Shown here in pieces: positions 56,204 through 63,804 of a stretch of 64,000 nucleotides of DNA (position 1 is the first letter of the stretch; every line of letters begins with the position of its first letter). This stretch comes from a virus: positions 38,948 through 102,947 of the IMG/VR virus record IMGVR_UViG_3300025120_000025; one strand, written 5' to 3'. The translations under genes were made by a program, and so were the position numbers. The notes below the pieces were generated by a model. The model made no database searches, had not been told where the DNA came from, and worked only from the letters and a program-made list of their open reading frames with translations.

Positions 56204-57924
56204 TGAATATATTATCACTTCACTTAATCAATCACGATGCAAATGTGACATACTACTCTGACGAAACAGTTGTCAATGGTAAGAAGTCAACGTATCTCAA
56301 TATAGAACGTGTCAAAGGTATCAAGAAATATCACTATTACAAATGGGACTTTGCTAAGTTAGCAGATGACTTAGAAGGTATGGGTGTGCCATTAGAATTA
56401 GATGCTATTGTTGTAACTGTCGGTGAACAGACTGGTACAGAGCAACAAGAGATACTAATGGACTGGCGATATCCAGATGATGAACAGATACTAGAGATTA
56501 CTGAAAGACAGTTTGAAAACGTATTTGAGAACTTACCTTATCGTGCTAAGAAATACTACAGATGCGAACATCACTATGCACATTATATGAATGGCGTATG
56601 GTTGTATGGTTCAGATAGTGGACTTGTCATCGATGGTTGTGGTGACTATGGTGTGCATATAAGCGTATATAAAGGTCGTGAAAGAGTACTTACATATACT
56701 CAAAAAGATATGTGTTCAATAGGCGACTTGTATTACGATACCTCTGCAGACCTACTTGGTCGAGGTGATAAAAGCGAATGGGGTAATTCATTTGCAGATA
56801 GAAGTGGTAACTTCATGGGTCTTATCTCTTATGGTAAAGTGAATGAGACATATGCAAATCATCTAAGACAATATGAATTCACAGAGTTTGTAGGTGAAGC
56901 ATTCAATAAGAACAAATATTTTCAAAAAGCAGGATTGACTGACAGACAACTATACTTTGGTCATGGTCAGAAAGCAATAACTGATGATGGTCGTGGTAGC
57001 ACATCTGATAGTGAGTATTCGTGGTCTATGGTTCATGTGCATAAAGATGGACATCCATACGTTGTTCAGTGGCATCTCGACTGGTTTCGCACAGTGCAAA
57101 CAGTACTAGCAGAGAAACTAGTACAATTTTGTGCAGAGCATTTCAAACATGATGAAGATTTCGTATATAGTGGCGGCGTTGCACACAATGTTGTCGTTAA
57201 CGAAGTTTTGAGTGCTATGTTCACTAACATGAAAATCCCTCCTAGCATAGGTGATGAAGGTCAAAGCATCGGATCGATGTATGCGTTACTAGACCACTTA
57301 GGTATCGAAGCAGATGATTGTCCTACTACTAATTGGCAACGTGAAGATATACCTATGATGGACGACCAGACAGTAGCAAATGTAGCAGATATGTTAATAC
57401 ATGATAAAATCATTGCAGTATGTCAAGGAGAAAGTCATGTAGGTCCAAGAGCATTAGGAAATCGTTCATTGTTGTATCTGCCTAATCGCAAGTATGCCGC
57501 ACACTATTTGAATGAACGTAAAATCAAACAACGTGAGTGGTGGCGCCCATATGGAGTGATGATACTAGAAGAATATATCTCACAGTACTTTGAGACAGAT
57601 ACATTATCACCACATATGCTTCATACGGCAAAACCTACTGCATTAGGTAGAGAAGCAATGTCTGGCGTTATACATACAGATGATACAGTTAGATATCAGA
57701 CGATAGGACAAGAAGGTCCATATAGAAAACTATTAGAACGATTACAAGATTTAGGATGTCCACCTATAGTGATTAATACATCACTCAACGCACCTGGTAA
57801 ACCCATGTGTCATACAATAGGTGATGTAAAGTCATTCGCAGATGAGTATGGTCCTGATTGCGTAGTGATTGGTGATGAAATGTATATGACTAATCACAGA
57901 GGAGTATTATGGTCAAGCAACTAA
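56203..57924 (+). CDS. Carbamoyltransferase (NodU/TobZ family)
   Basis: These enzymes transfer a carbamoyl group from carbamoyl phosphate, via a carbamoyladenylate, to a hydroxyl. The 573-residue protein has an N-terminal Kae1-like domain with the metal histidines in CEHHYAHYMNG and VIDGCGDYGVHIS, DEGQSIGSMYALLDHLG, and the C-terminal carbamoyltransferase signature GESHVGPRALGNRSLLYLPN with REWWRPYGVMILEEY and INTSLNAPGKPM. The full two-domain layout is intact. The acceptor is unknown; modified nucleotides, DNA or surface sugars are options. ATG 56203 overlaps the previous stop. An oxygenase follows at once, which could create the hydroxyl acceptor (inference). Confidence 0.88.
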   Translation: MNILSLHLINHDANVTYYSDETVVNGKKSTYLNIERVKGIKKYHYYKWDFAKLADDLEGMGVPLELDAIVVTVGEQTGTEQQEILMDWRYPDDEQILEITERQFENVFENLPYRAKKYYRCEHHYAHYMNGVWLYGSDSGLVIDGCGDYGVHISVYKGRERVLTYTQKDMCSIGDLYYDTSADLLGRGDKSEWGNSFADRSGNFMGLISYGKVNETYANHLRQYEFTEFVGEAFNKNKYFQKAGLTDRQLYFGHGQKAITDDGRGSTSDSEYSWSMVHVHKDGHPYVVQWHLDWFRTVQTVLAEKLVQFCAEHFKHDEDFVYSGGVAHNVVVNEVLSAMFTNMKIPPSIGDEGQSIGSMYALLDHLGIEADDCPTTNWQREDIPMMDDQTVANVADMLIHDKIIAVCQGESHVGPRALGNRSLLYLPNRKYAAHYLNERKIKQREWWRPYGVMILEEYISQYFETDTLSPHMLHTAKPTALGREAMSGVIHTDDTVRYQTIGQEGPYRKLLERLQDLGCPPIVINTSLNAPGKPMCHTIGDVKSFADEYGPDCVVIGDEMYMTNHRGVLWSSN

Positions 57925-58553
57925 GAAGATACGAGAGACCTTTAATTAAAGATGGCACTCATAGATATATGGGTCCATCAATCTATAAAGGTGTACTCAC
58001 AGACAAAGTATTCAAGACGATGTGTGATATGGTTAAACAGTCACAAGAAAGCGTTAAAGATATGCTATGTCACACGACAACTGAAAACAATAGACTAGAG
58101 TTTCAAGAGAAACCTGAACACTATGAAGCATTAGAAGAAATATTTGTACACATTTCAAACTTTACACAAGCACATAATCCTATAGACCACAGAGATGTTG
58201 ATGAGTTAGATTTAGATAATGTATGGATGAACGTGCAACATGAAAATCAAACGATTGGACAACATACACACGAAGAGTCCGACTACGCATTCGTAATATA
58301 TGTAAAGAACACACTACTTGATCCATCTGCTGGTCATGTATATGAAGATAGAAGCGTCAATGATCCTCAAGACGGTATGATTGAATGGCGATACGGCGAG
58401 ACACATTTCTTGTCGCCTAATCGTATGTTACACTTTCCTGTTGAAGGTGAAATAGTAATATTTCCTGGTTGGTTAGAGCATATGGTACACCCATTCAAGG
58501 GTAAGAACCATGAGCGTATCAGTGTAGCAGGCAATATAAATAGCAGTAGATAA
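57909..58553 (+). CDS. 2OG-Fe(II) oxygenase (2OG-FeII_Oxy_5-like)
   Basis: The 214-residue protein matches the family whose iron site reads H-x-H-x-x-S: NVQHENQTIGQHTHEESDYA, FVIYVKNT, then GEIVIFPGWLEHMVHPFKGK and ERISVAGNI (R for 2OG). It overlaps the carbamoyltransferase by 16 bases, so the two are translationally coupled and may act on one substrate. A late promoter lies inside its 3' end. Confidence 0.82.
   Translation: MVKQLRRYERPLIKDGTHRYMGPSIYKGVLTDKVFKTMCDMVKQSQESVKDMLCHTTTENNRLEFQEKPEHYEALEEIFVHISNFTQAHNPIDHRDVDELDLDNVWMNVQHENQTIGQHTHEESDYAFVIYVKNTLLDPSAGHVYEDRSVNDPQDGMIEWRYGETHFLSPNRMLHFPVEGEIVIFPGWLEHMVHPFKGKNHERISVAGNINSSR
58535..58542 (+). promoter_or_regulatory. T4-type late promoter (TATAAATA)
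   Basis: Exact TATAAATAG within the last codons of the oxygenase gene, 25 bases before the ATG at 58568. Spacing is nearly the same as at 369-376. It would drive 58568 and the histone H1-like gene late. Confidence 0.65.
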
Positions 58554-58567
58554 ACAATGGAGTTATA

Positions 58568-59023
58568 ATGCAAAAGTTCGTACCTGAGATACTACAACAA
58601 GTGAATGATGCTAAGACAAAGGCAGAGAGAATTCGACTGCTAGAAGCGAACAACATAAGACCTATTCGCAATATGTTAGCATTGAATTTTGACAAGAACA
58701 TAGAAATAGACTTACCAGAAGGTGCGCCACCATATAGTCGTGACGAAAAAGAACCAATTGGTATGTCTAATGCTTCTCTATTTGTCATTGGTAGAAGACT
58801 AGCAAGATGCTTGAAGTCTGACCCACTACCTAAGACACGCAAAGAAGCAGTGTATATACAGATTTTAGAGGGAGTACATTGGCAAGAAGCAGATTTACTC
58901 AATCTAATTAAAGATAGGAAGATGGAAGAAAAGTTTCCTAACATCACTAGAGAGATAGTGCGTAAAGCATTTCCTACTCTACTTACTGATGTGCAACCTA
59001 ATCAATTTACTAAGGAGAAATAG
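58568..59023 (+). CDS. DUF6433-like conserved phage protein
   Basis: The 151-residue helical protein reads MQKFVPEILQQVNDAKTKAE, IRPIRNMLALNFDKNIEIDL, LPEGAPPYSRDEKEP and YIQILEGVHWQEADLLNLIK. This resembles the DUF6433 family of T4-like phages. A late promoter and GGAGTTATA precede it. Function unknown. Confidence 0.75.
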   Translation: MQKFVPEILQQVNDAKTKAERIRLLEANNIRPIRNMLALNFDKNIEIDLPEGAPPYSRDEKEPIGMSNASLFVIGRRLARCLKSDPLPKTRKEAVYIQILEGVHWQEADLLNLIKDRKMEEKFPNITREIVRKAFPTLLTDVQPNQFTKEK

Positions 59024-59026
59024 ACT

Positions 59027-59215
59027 ATGAAAGAAATATTTGAACTAGACGATATGGTTCGTGAATTCAAACTAGAGTTTACGACATTTAAAGAAAAAGG
59101 TAATAAGTCTGCTGGCACAAGAGCAAGAAAGAAGTTGTCAGAGTTAGCAAAGTTCTGTGCTACAGTGCGTAAAGAAATCCAAGAGTCCAAGAACAATCCG
59201 GAACCTACTGTCTAA
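59027..59215 (+). CDS. Histone H1-like (Hc1-type) small protein
   Basis: The 62-residue protein MKEIFELDDMVREFKLEF continues with TFKEKGNKSAGTRARKKLSE and FCATVRKEIQES. The core E-K-G-N-K-x-A-x-x-R-A-R-K followed by an amphipathic helix matches the bacterial histone H1-like/chlamydial Hc1 N-terminal region, but the lysine-alanine-rich tail is absent. It lies behind a late promoter and overlaps the next start by one base. DNA compaction or packaging is inferred. A short coiled-coil protein is the alternative. Confidence 0.62.
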   Translation: MKEIFELDDMVREFKLEFTTFKEKGNKSAGTRARKKLSELAKFCATVRKEIQESKNNPEPTV

Positions 59216-59799
59216 TGATAGAAGTGTTTGATGATTTGTTAGATAAAGACACTTTCGACACTATCAATCGTGTCGTTAGTGACCCTTTATTTACTTGGAT
59301 GTATAACTCAAACACATTAACGGGTTTTGATATACCTGACGATAAAGACGTACCACAGATGGTCAGATGCATTATGTTAAACACAGGTGCAGAAGAACAT
59401 ACAGATACAGAGACACAAATACTCAACGAGTACATTAAGAAGTATCCAGAGTTTTATAGCATAGCAGAGAAAGCAATAGAACGTAGTGAACAGTTGTTCT
59501 CAGGTATAGATAGTTTTTTACGCATCAAGTGTAATATGACTATGCCTTTTTTTAACGCACCAACATTTAATCCTCCTCATTGTGATACAGATGGTGAGGG
59601 ATACAAGTCATTAATATTTTATTTGAATGACAGTGATGGTGATACGTTCTTCTTTGGCGAAGATAATAGAACAGTAACGCCAAAAGCAAATAGAGGTGTA
59701 TTTTTCGATGCATATCATAAGCATTCGTCATCATCACCTAAACAGACAAGACGAAGACTTATAGTAAATTCAGTCTTCAAACCTATATCAGGAGAATAG
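59215..59799 (+). CDS. 2OG-Fe(II) oxygenase
   Basis: The 194-residue protein has FNPPHCDTDGEGYKSLIFYL (H-x-D), GDTFFFGED, the strand RGVFFDAYHKHSSSSPKQTR (distal His) and RRRLIVNSVF (2OG Arg). The N-terminal IEVFDDLLDKDTFDTI is the usual lead. One-base overlap with the H1-like gene. Among the best-formed iron sites in the window. Substrate unknown. Confidence 0.82.
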   Translation: MIEVFDDLLDKDTFDTINRVVSDPLFTWMYNSNTLTGFDIPDDKDVPQMVRCIMLNTGAEEHTDTETQILNEYIKKYPEFYSIAEKAIERSEQLFSGIDSFLRIKCNMTMPFFNAPTFNPPHCDTDGEGYKSLIFYLNDSDGDTFFFGEDNRTVTPKANRGVFFDAYHKHSSSSPKQTRRRLIVNSVFKPISGE

Positions 59800-59800
59800 T

Positions 59801-60001
59801 ATGGATGCAATTACTCACACAATTATCGCTTGTTTAACGATTTACATATCGTTTAGAATAGGCAGGTCAATGTCAACTAAAGGGGCAATACAGAAGTATA
59901 CAAAACACCTTGAAGATGAAGGTTATGTGTATATTGAAAAAATGAGGGATGGCGGATATGAATTCATCAAACACTGGAAAAGACAAGAGGACAACACCTG
60001 A
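59801..60001 (+). CDS. Small membrane-anchored protein
   Basis: A 66-residue protein with an N-terminal membrane segment (AITHTIIACLTIYISFRIG) and a charged cytoplasmic tail (KYTKHLEDEGYVYIEKMRDG). CAGGAG precedes it. It overlaps the next gene by 44 bases. Not recognised. Confidence 0.6.
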   Translation: MDAITHTIIACLTIYISFRIGRSMSTKGAIQKYTKHLEDEGYVYIEKMRDGGYEFIKHWKRQEDNT

Positions 60002-60164
60002 TATTGCACAACTTGCAAAAGATGTAATAACTAAACACTACACTCAACGTCAATGGGACAGAACAGTAGGCATCGGTAAAGTACCGAACGAGTATAAGGA
60101 GACTGGTCAAGATGACAGTACAAATAACAGAGAAAGCGAAGAGTTACCTAAAAGAAGTAGGTAA
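59958..60164 (+). CDS. Small hypothetical protein
   Basis: The 68-residue polar protein includes TTPDIAQLAKDVITKHYTQR, QWDRTVGIGKVPNEYKE. The H-Y-T-x-x-Q-W-x-R-T-V-G core resembles small marine-phage proteins. Start is uncertain between ATG 59949 and 59958. It overlaps the membrane protein and, by 53 bases, the IscA-like gene. Confidence 0.5.
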   Translation: MNSSNTGKDKRTTPDIAQLAKDVITKHYTQRQWDRTVGIGKVPNEYKETGQDDSTNNRESEELPKRSR

Positions 60165-60396
60165 ACCTAACGTGTTTCTATCAGTAAAAGGTGGAGGTTG
60201 TTCAGGTTTTCAATATGTGTGGGATACAACTGAAGACACACCCACAATAGAGAACCTTGTGGTAGACCCCATAGCAGAGATGTATGTGCTAGGTTGTACA
60301 GTCGATTATGTGACTGAACTAGGTGGGTCGTATCTCAAAGTCTCTAATCCTAATGCTACTGCATCGTGTGGGTGTGGTGAGAGTTTTGCAGTCTAG
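60112..60396 (+). CDS. IscA/HesB-type A-type Fe-S carrier
   Basis: The 94-residue protein is a complete A-type carrier: VQITEKAKSYLKEV, SVKGGGCSGFQYVW with C30, and the C-terminal SCGCGESF with C86 and C88. These three cysteines bind the cluster that is passed to client proteins. Phage versions are known in cyanophages. Possible clients include NrdB (di-iron) or other iron enzymes of this genome, by inference. AAGGAG lies 11 bases upstream. It is convergent with the next gene and shares a CTAG with its stop. Confidence 0.9.
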   Translation: MTVQITEKAKSYLKEVGKPNVFLSVKGGGCSGFQYVWDTTEDTPTIENLVVDPIAEMYVLGCTVDYVTELGGSYLKVSNPNATASCGCGESFAV

Positions 60397-60923
60397 TTAG
60401 CAAGAGGGTTATCTAATGCTCTCTGTAACTTCTTATTTAATCTATCTTCTAAATCTTTCAGTTGTCTATCAACATCAGTAGTAACTCTATCACGCTTATT
60501 ATCGAAGCGTTGGTCAGCAATGTCTATCATCTCACGAACATCTGCTTCAACTTCTTTGATATCATCTTCAACCTCATCAACGACCTTCTCTATACGAGTT
60601 AAATCATCTCTTACGCTGTGCTTGATATCTCTTGCATAACCTACGGACTCCGTGATGGACTCTTTGATTATTGCTAATTCTTCTTTGAACAGCGTGACTT
60701 CTTCAGTCACTAGTCTCATGTCATTGTGTACTAAAGCGAGTTTCTTATCGAATTCTGATAAGTCCGGCGCAACGTATTCATCTATCTTTGCTTCCATTGC
60801 GGTATACCTAGAGAATAGTTCAAAACCACCCCATAATCCACCGCCGAGCATAGAGATAAGTGGTATAATCAACATCAGTTTACCGCCTCTTATCTTTGCT
60901 CCTGCTAGTTCTATTTCTGCCAT
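60393..60923 (-). CDS. Membrane-anchored coiled-coil protein
   Basis: The 176-residue protein has an N-terminal membrane segment (LMLIIPLISMLGGGLWGGFE) and a long coiled coil from LSEFDKKLALVHNDMRLVTE to DRQLKDLEDRLNKKLQRALD. AAGGAG stands before its ATG. From memory, this layout is common in marine T4-like phages. It is third in a minus-strand cassette with two exported proteins, so it probably acts at the host inner membrane late in infection. It recalls the XhlA-like protein at 42233 with anchor and coil reversed. Confidence 0.75.
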   Translation of the reverse strand: MAEIELAGAKIRGGKLMLIIPLISMLGGGLWGGFELFSRYTAMEAKIDEYVAPDLSEFDKKLALVHNDMRLVTEEVTLFKEELAIIKESITESVGYARDIKHSVRDDLTRIEKVVDEVEDDIKEVEADVREMIDIADQRFDNKRDRVTTDVDRQLKDLEDRLNKKLQRALDNPLAN

Positions 60924-60933
60924 TTTAGTCTCC

Positions 60934-62472
60934 TTATTTGTATTGCATATCTACCATTTTTTCATGTAGAATTTGTTGTGCTAGTCCGTTTAACAGTCCA
61001 CTATTACTATCGCCCATTTGTTCTGTGCTGTAGGGTATCTCAGACGCACCTAAGTCACCACCAGGCATCTTATAACGATATGCACCGAACCCTTGATTGA
61101 AGTTAATCAATGCTAGTGCTAGGTTCTGTGCTTCAATTTGTTGTTCTAAAGACACCGCCAGTGCTAGTCGCTCAGTCATTTCTGCCGATTTCTTTGCAAT
61201 GATATTTTTAACTTTAGATTTCTTGCTAGACTTCTTATCGTTGTCTTTCTTTTTATCTTCTTTTTGTTGTTCGACCTCTGCTTCTTCAGTTTCAGTCTCC
61301 TCTACTACTATGTCTTCAGGTGCTTGTTCCTCTTCAATAGGTTCTTCTACTAGTTCTTCAGTAGTTTCTTCTTCAATCTCTTCTGGCGCCTCATCTATCT
61401 CACGCTCATCAATCTCATCATCGGTGCTTTCGGGTAGTTCTAGCATAGTAATCTCTGTTTCTTCTTCTGGCGCCTCATCTGGTATCTCTACAATCTCTAT
61501 CTCAACAGGCGCTATATCAATTTCTGGTATAGCGAAGTTAAAATCATCAAATTCAAATGAAATGATATCATCAACGATACTATCGCCAGTCACATCAGGT
61601 GTATCAAACGAGAAATCACCTGATATATCATCAGTACTACTATCTATAGCGTTTGCAATATCGTATCCCGGACAACCTGGATCGTATGTAGCGTCTACTG
61701 AGCATTGAAAGTTATACTCTTGATTACCAAGTGCTTCAGCATAACCATCACATAGAGGGTCAGATAGAGGTTGTGCTTCACATATAGATGCATTCTCAGG
61801 TACCCATACAGGTTGACTACCTTCTTCAGATGTCCAATAGTACCCACCATCTACTCTTGCATTGTGCAGAAAGTACTGCTTATACTGATTTTGTTGCAAA
61901 TCACCTACAGTACCTACGAATATCTGATGGTTCTTTATGTCTAATTTTGTGTAATTGTATGCTATATCGCCATCAGGTCTGATAGTCAAGTCGAATGTAT
62001 TCTCTGTATTAGTGTCATAGTACTCCATGACATTTTCCCAAAAGTAACGCTGAAATGTCTCATCACCTTGTATATAAAACTTACCTTGACCATTACGTTG
62101 TATCAAGTCAGTCAGAAAGGGTGATATAGAGAAGTTCAACGCATTCAAATTGCGATTAAGAATATAGTTCTGATTGCCTGTTGCAGTACCATTCAATAGA
62201 CCTTCTACATCAGGTCCACTGCAACATAGACCATATGAAGTATTAGTATTAGGGTGTACAAACATAACTACGCCATTACTGAACATGAATGACGTAGTAA
62301 AATTCTGTCCGTAGAAAGGGAATGCGAAGTCTAAAGGGACTTCAACATAACCGTCATCTGATATAGTGACTTCTTCTTTGACTGGATCAGCAAGACTGCT
62401 ATAAGAGTAGAAGCAGAAGACCCAAGGCACCAGCGCCAAACAGACCGCCTTTAACCATTGCTTTTGTTTCAT
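60934..62472 (-). CDS. Exported NIDO-like protein with long acidic linker
   Basis: The 512-residue protein has a signal peptide (KAVCLALVPWVFCFYSYSS, cleavage near 28). A NIDO-like beta domain starts DDGYVEVPLDFAFPFYGQNF, SFMFSNGVVMFVH and contains several cysteines (GLCCSGPD). A very acidic Glu/Ile/Pro repeat linker covers about 310-410, followed by a lysine-rich patch (KKDNDKKSSKKSKVKN) and a conserved C-terminus GFGAYRYKMPGGDLGAS. From memory, related proteins occur in marine T4-like phages. It overlaps the upstream gene by 74 bases and follows AAGGA. Export to the periplasm or envelope is likely; role unknown. Confidence 0.75.
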   Translation of the reverse strand: MKQKQWLKAVCLALVPWVFCFYSYSSLADPVKEEVTISDDGYVEVPLDFAFPFYGQNFTTSFMFSNGVVMFVHPNTNTSYGLCCSGPDVEGLLNGTATGNQNYILNRNLNALNFSISPFLTDLIQRNGQGKFYIQGDETFQRYFWENVMEYYDTNTENTFDLTIRPDGDIAYNYTKLDIKNHQIFVGTVGDLQQNQYKQYFLHNARVDGGYYWTSEEGSQPVWVPENASICEAQPLSDPLCDGYAEALGNQEYNFQCSVDATYDPGCPGYDIANAIDSSTDDISGDFSFDTPDVTGDSIVDDIISFEFDDFNFAIPEIDIAPVEIEIVEIPDEAPEEETEITMLELPESTDDEIDEREIDEAPEEIEEETTEELVEEPIEEEQAPEDIVVEETETEEAEVEQQKEDKKKDNDKKSSKKSKVKNIIAKKSAEMTERLALAVSLEQQIEAQNLALALINFNQGFGAYRYKMPGGDLGASEIPYSTEQMGDSNSGLLNGLAQQILHEKMVDMQYK

Positions 62473-62944
62473 CGTTGTCCTTCATATGTTGAGGTCGTAG
62501 TTCAGGATATGTGTCCCATAGAGTTTTTGCTTCTTCACCGATTTTACCCATAAACGGGCAAGGTGTACCTGCCATTTCCATTGCTGAAAATACTCTCTCA
62601 TCTTGACACATATTTGACACGGCCGCTACCTTCATACCCATATCGTAGAGGACTTTTGATAGTTTCAAACGCTCACAGTTCATATCTCTTACTGCTGAAC
62701 CGCCTGATATGCCAAGAACTTGTGTCTGCACTGCACCACTAAAACCAATGGTACATACATCTGAATTTGAGTTGTTGATACTAGGCGATATCGCACTAGG
62801 TGGTGGAGACTTCACCGTAGTCTCTGTCTCTCCTTTAGAATTCACAGTGCTATTAGTAGTGGACTCAGTGACGATTGGATCGGCAGAGAATGCAGTCGTA
62901 GATAGCAGAAACATAACGAATACAGATAATATAATTCTATACAT
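62399..62944 (-). CDS. Exported protein with C-terminal membrane tail
   Basis: The 181-residue protein has a signal peptide (MYRIILSVFVMFLLSTTAFS), a Thr/Ser/Pro-rich stretch, the conserved block VCTIGFSGAVQTQVLGISGG with CERLKLSKVLYDMGMKVAAV and AMEMAGTPCPFMGKIGEEAK, and a C-terminal membrane segment (GGLFGAGALGLLLLLL). I recognise this block from marine T4-like phages, where the function is unknown. AAGGAA six bases before ATG 62944 fixes the start. A late promoter lies 48 bases upstream. Confidence 0.78.
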   Translation of the reverse strand: MYRIILSVFVMFLLSTTAFSADPIVTESTTNSTVNSKGETETTVKSPPPSAISPSINNSNSDVCTIGFSGAVQTQVLGISGGSAVRDMNCERLKLSKVLYDMGMKVAAVSNMCQDERVFSAMEMAGTPCPFMGKIGEEAKTLWDTYPELRPQHMKDNDETKAMVKGGLFGAGALGLLLLLL

Positions 62945-62991
62945 CGTTGATTCCTTCTTATTATAGTAATGCTCTAGCGTCATTACAAAGA

Positions 62992-62999
62992 TATTTATA
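62992..62999 (-). promoter_or_regulatory. T4-type late promoter on the minus strand (TATAAATA)
   Basis: TATTTATA on the plus strand is TATAAATA on the minus strand, 48 bases ahead of the ATG at 62944. It is the only visible promoter for the three-gene minus cassette, making these exported proteins late products. Confidence 0.8.
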
Positions 63000-63000
63000 T

Positions 63001-63075
63001 ACTGCCGTCAACATATTGACAGTAAATAATAACTAATTACCAATTAAATTTGACAAAACATAGTGTCAATTATAC
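63001..63075. promoter_or_regulatory. Divergent intergenic region with TTGAC inverted repeats
   Basis: GTCAA (63007-63011) and TTGAC (63016-63020) form one inverted repeat; TTGACA (63050-63055) and TGTCAA (63064-63069) form a second with an eight-base loop. The second TTGACA could be a -35, but no good -10 lies 17 bases on (TATACG at 63071 is 15 bases away). The repeats separate the late minus promoter from the plus-strand genes and may be an operator. Confidence 0.5.
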
Positions 63076-63118
63076 GTTTCGATGATAATTTGACTAAATA
63101 CTTGCAAGAAAGGTGCAA

Positions 63119-63346
63119 ATGATGATACACGCATTCATGTTAATGGTAGTGATAGGCACAGGTCCTCATCGTCAACTGCAACCTGATTCCATGTATTTTC
63201 GTGATATCAACGACTGTCTCTACTATGCAAGAAAGATACCACAGAAGTTCAGTAACTTTGAATCCTATGTTGATCCGAAAGACCGTGTCGTTGCATACTG
63301 TAAACCAGTCAAGATACAAGACGGAGTACACATATATGACCATTGA
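63119..63346 (+). CDS. Small exported or membrane-anchored protein
   Basis: A 75-residue protein with a hydrophobic N-terminus (MMIHAFMLMVVIGTG) and a soluble part MYFRDINDCLYYARKIPQKF, DPKDRVVAYCKPVKI with two cysteines that could pair. AAAGG five bases before ATG 63119. From memory, like proteins occur in marine T4-like phages. Periplasmic location is inferred; function unknown. Confidence 0.65.
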   Translation: MMIHAFMLMVVIGTGPHRQLQPDSMYFRDINDCLYYARKIPQKFSNFESYVDPKDRVVAYCKPVKIQDGVHIYDH

Positions 63347-63560
63347 GAGCAAGACAATGGCGATTAAAACAGCAATAGCATCATTCAAGAAAAGACATAT
63401 ATATCTGTATCAGAGTGGTGATACACTGCATCAGCACCAAAAGCAACAGCATAAACCTATCACAGAAGACAATGTTGCTCAAGTAAAGAACGACATAGAC
63501 AAAATGTCAGACGAGGAATATCATGCATACCGTAACCGTGAACCGACTAGAAGAAAATAA
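63336..63560 (+). CDS. Small hypothetical protein
   Basis: The 74-residue protein contains MAIKTAIASFKKRHIYLYQS, HQHQKQQHKPITEDNVAQVK and DIDKMSDEEYHAYRNREPTR. Start uncertain: ATG 63336 (used here) or ATG 63357. It overlaps the previous gene and, by 38 bases, the Fis-like gene. Histidine- and glutamine-rich middle; not recognised. Confidence 0.55.
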   Translation: MTIESKTMAIKTAIASFKKRHIYLYQSGDTLHQHQKQQHKPITEDNVAQVKNDIDKMSDEEYHAYRNREPTRRK

Positions 63561-63804
63561 CATCGAACAAGACATATGGTACGATGAACTCATCAAACTA
63601 GGTGAGTTATGGAGCAAACCGAATGTCACTGCACTCGCAGATGAAGTAGAAGAACTAGAGCAACATCGTATACACGATGCTCTACAGATGAGCAATGGCA
63701 ATAAGACACACGCCGCTAGTTATCTAGGCATAGGTCGAACACTACTACTTCACAAAATCAAGAAGTATCACATAGAGGAGACTAGCAATGCTGATACGAA
63801 TTAA
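63523..63804 (+). CDS. Fis-type helix-turn-helix protein
   Basis: The 93-residue protein ends in a Fis/NtrC-type DNA-binding domain: VEELEQHRIHDALQMSNGNK, THAASYLGIGRTLLLHKIKK (in part, about 42-82). The order A-x-x-L-G-I-x-R-x-x-L-x-x-K-I-K is the HTH_8 hallmark. The N-terminus (MHTVTVNRLEENNIEQDIWY) is unrelated. It may regulate phage or host promoters. It overlaps both neighbours. Confidence 0.75.
   Translation: MHTVTVNRLEENNIEQDIWYDELIKLGELWSKPNVTALADEVEELEQHRIHDALQMSNGNKTHAASYLGIGRTLLLHKIKKYHIEETSNADTN

Noticed and set aside
61097-61708. A 203-residue serine-rich plus-strand ORF
   Set aside because: It is the complement of the acidic Glu/Ile repeat linker of the minus-strand exported protein. 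The Ser/Ile low complexity is an artefact, and it has no ribosome site or promoter.
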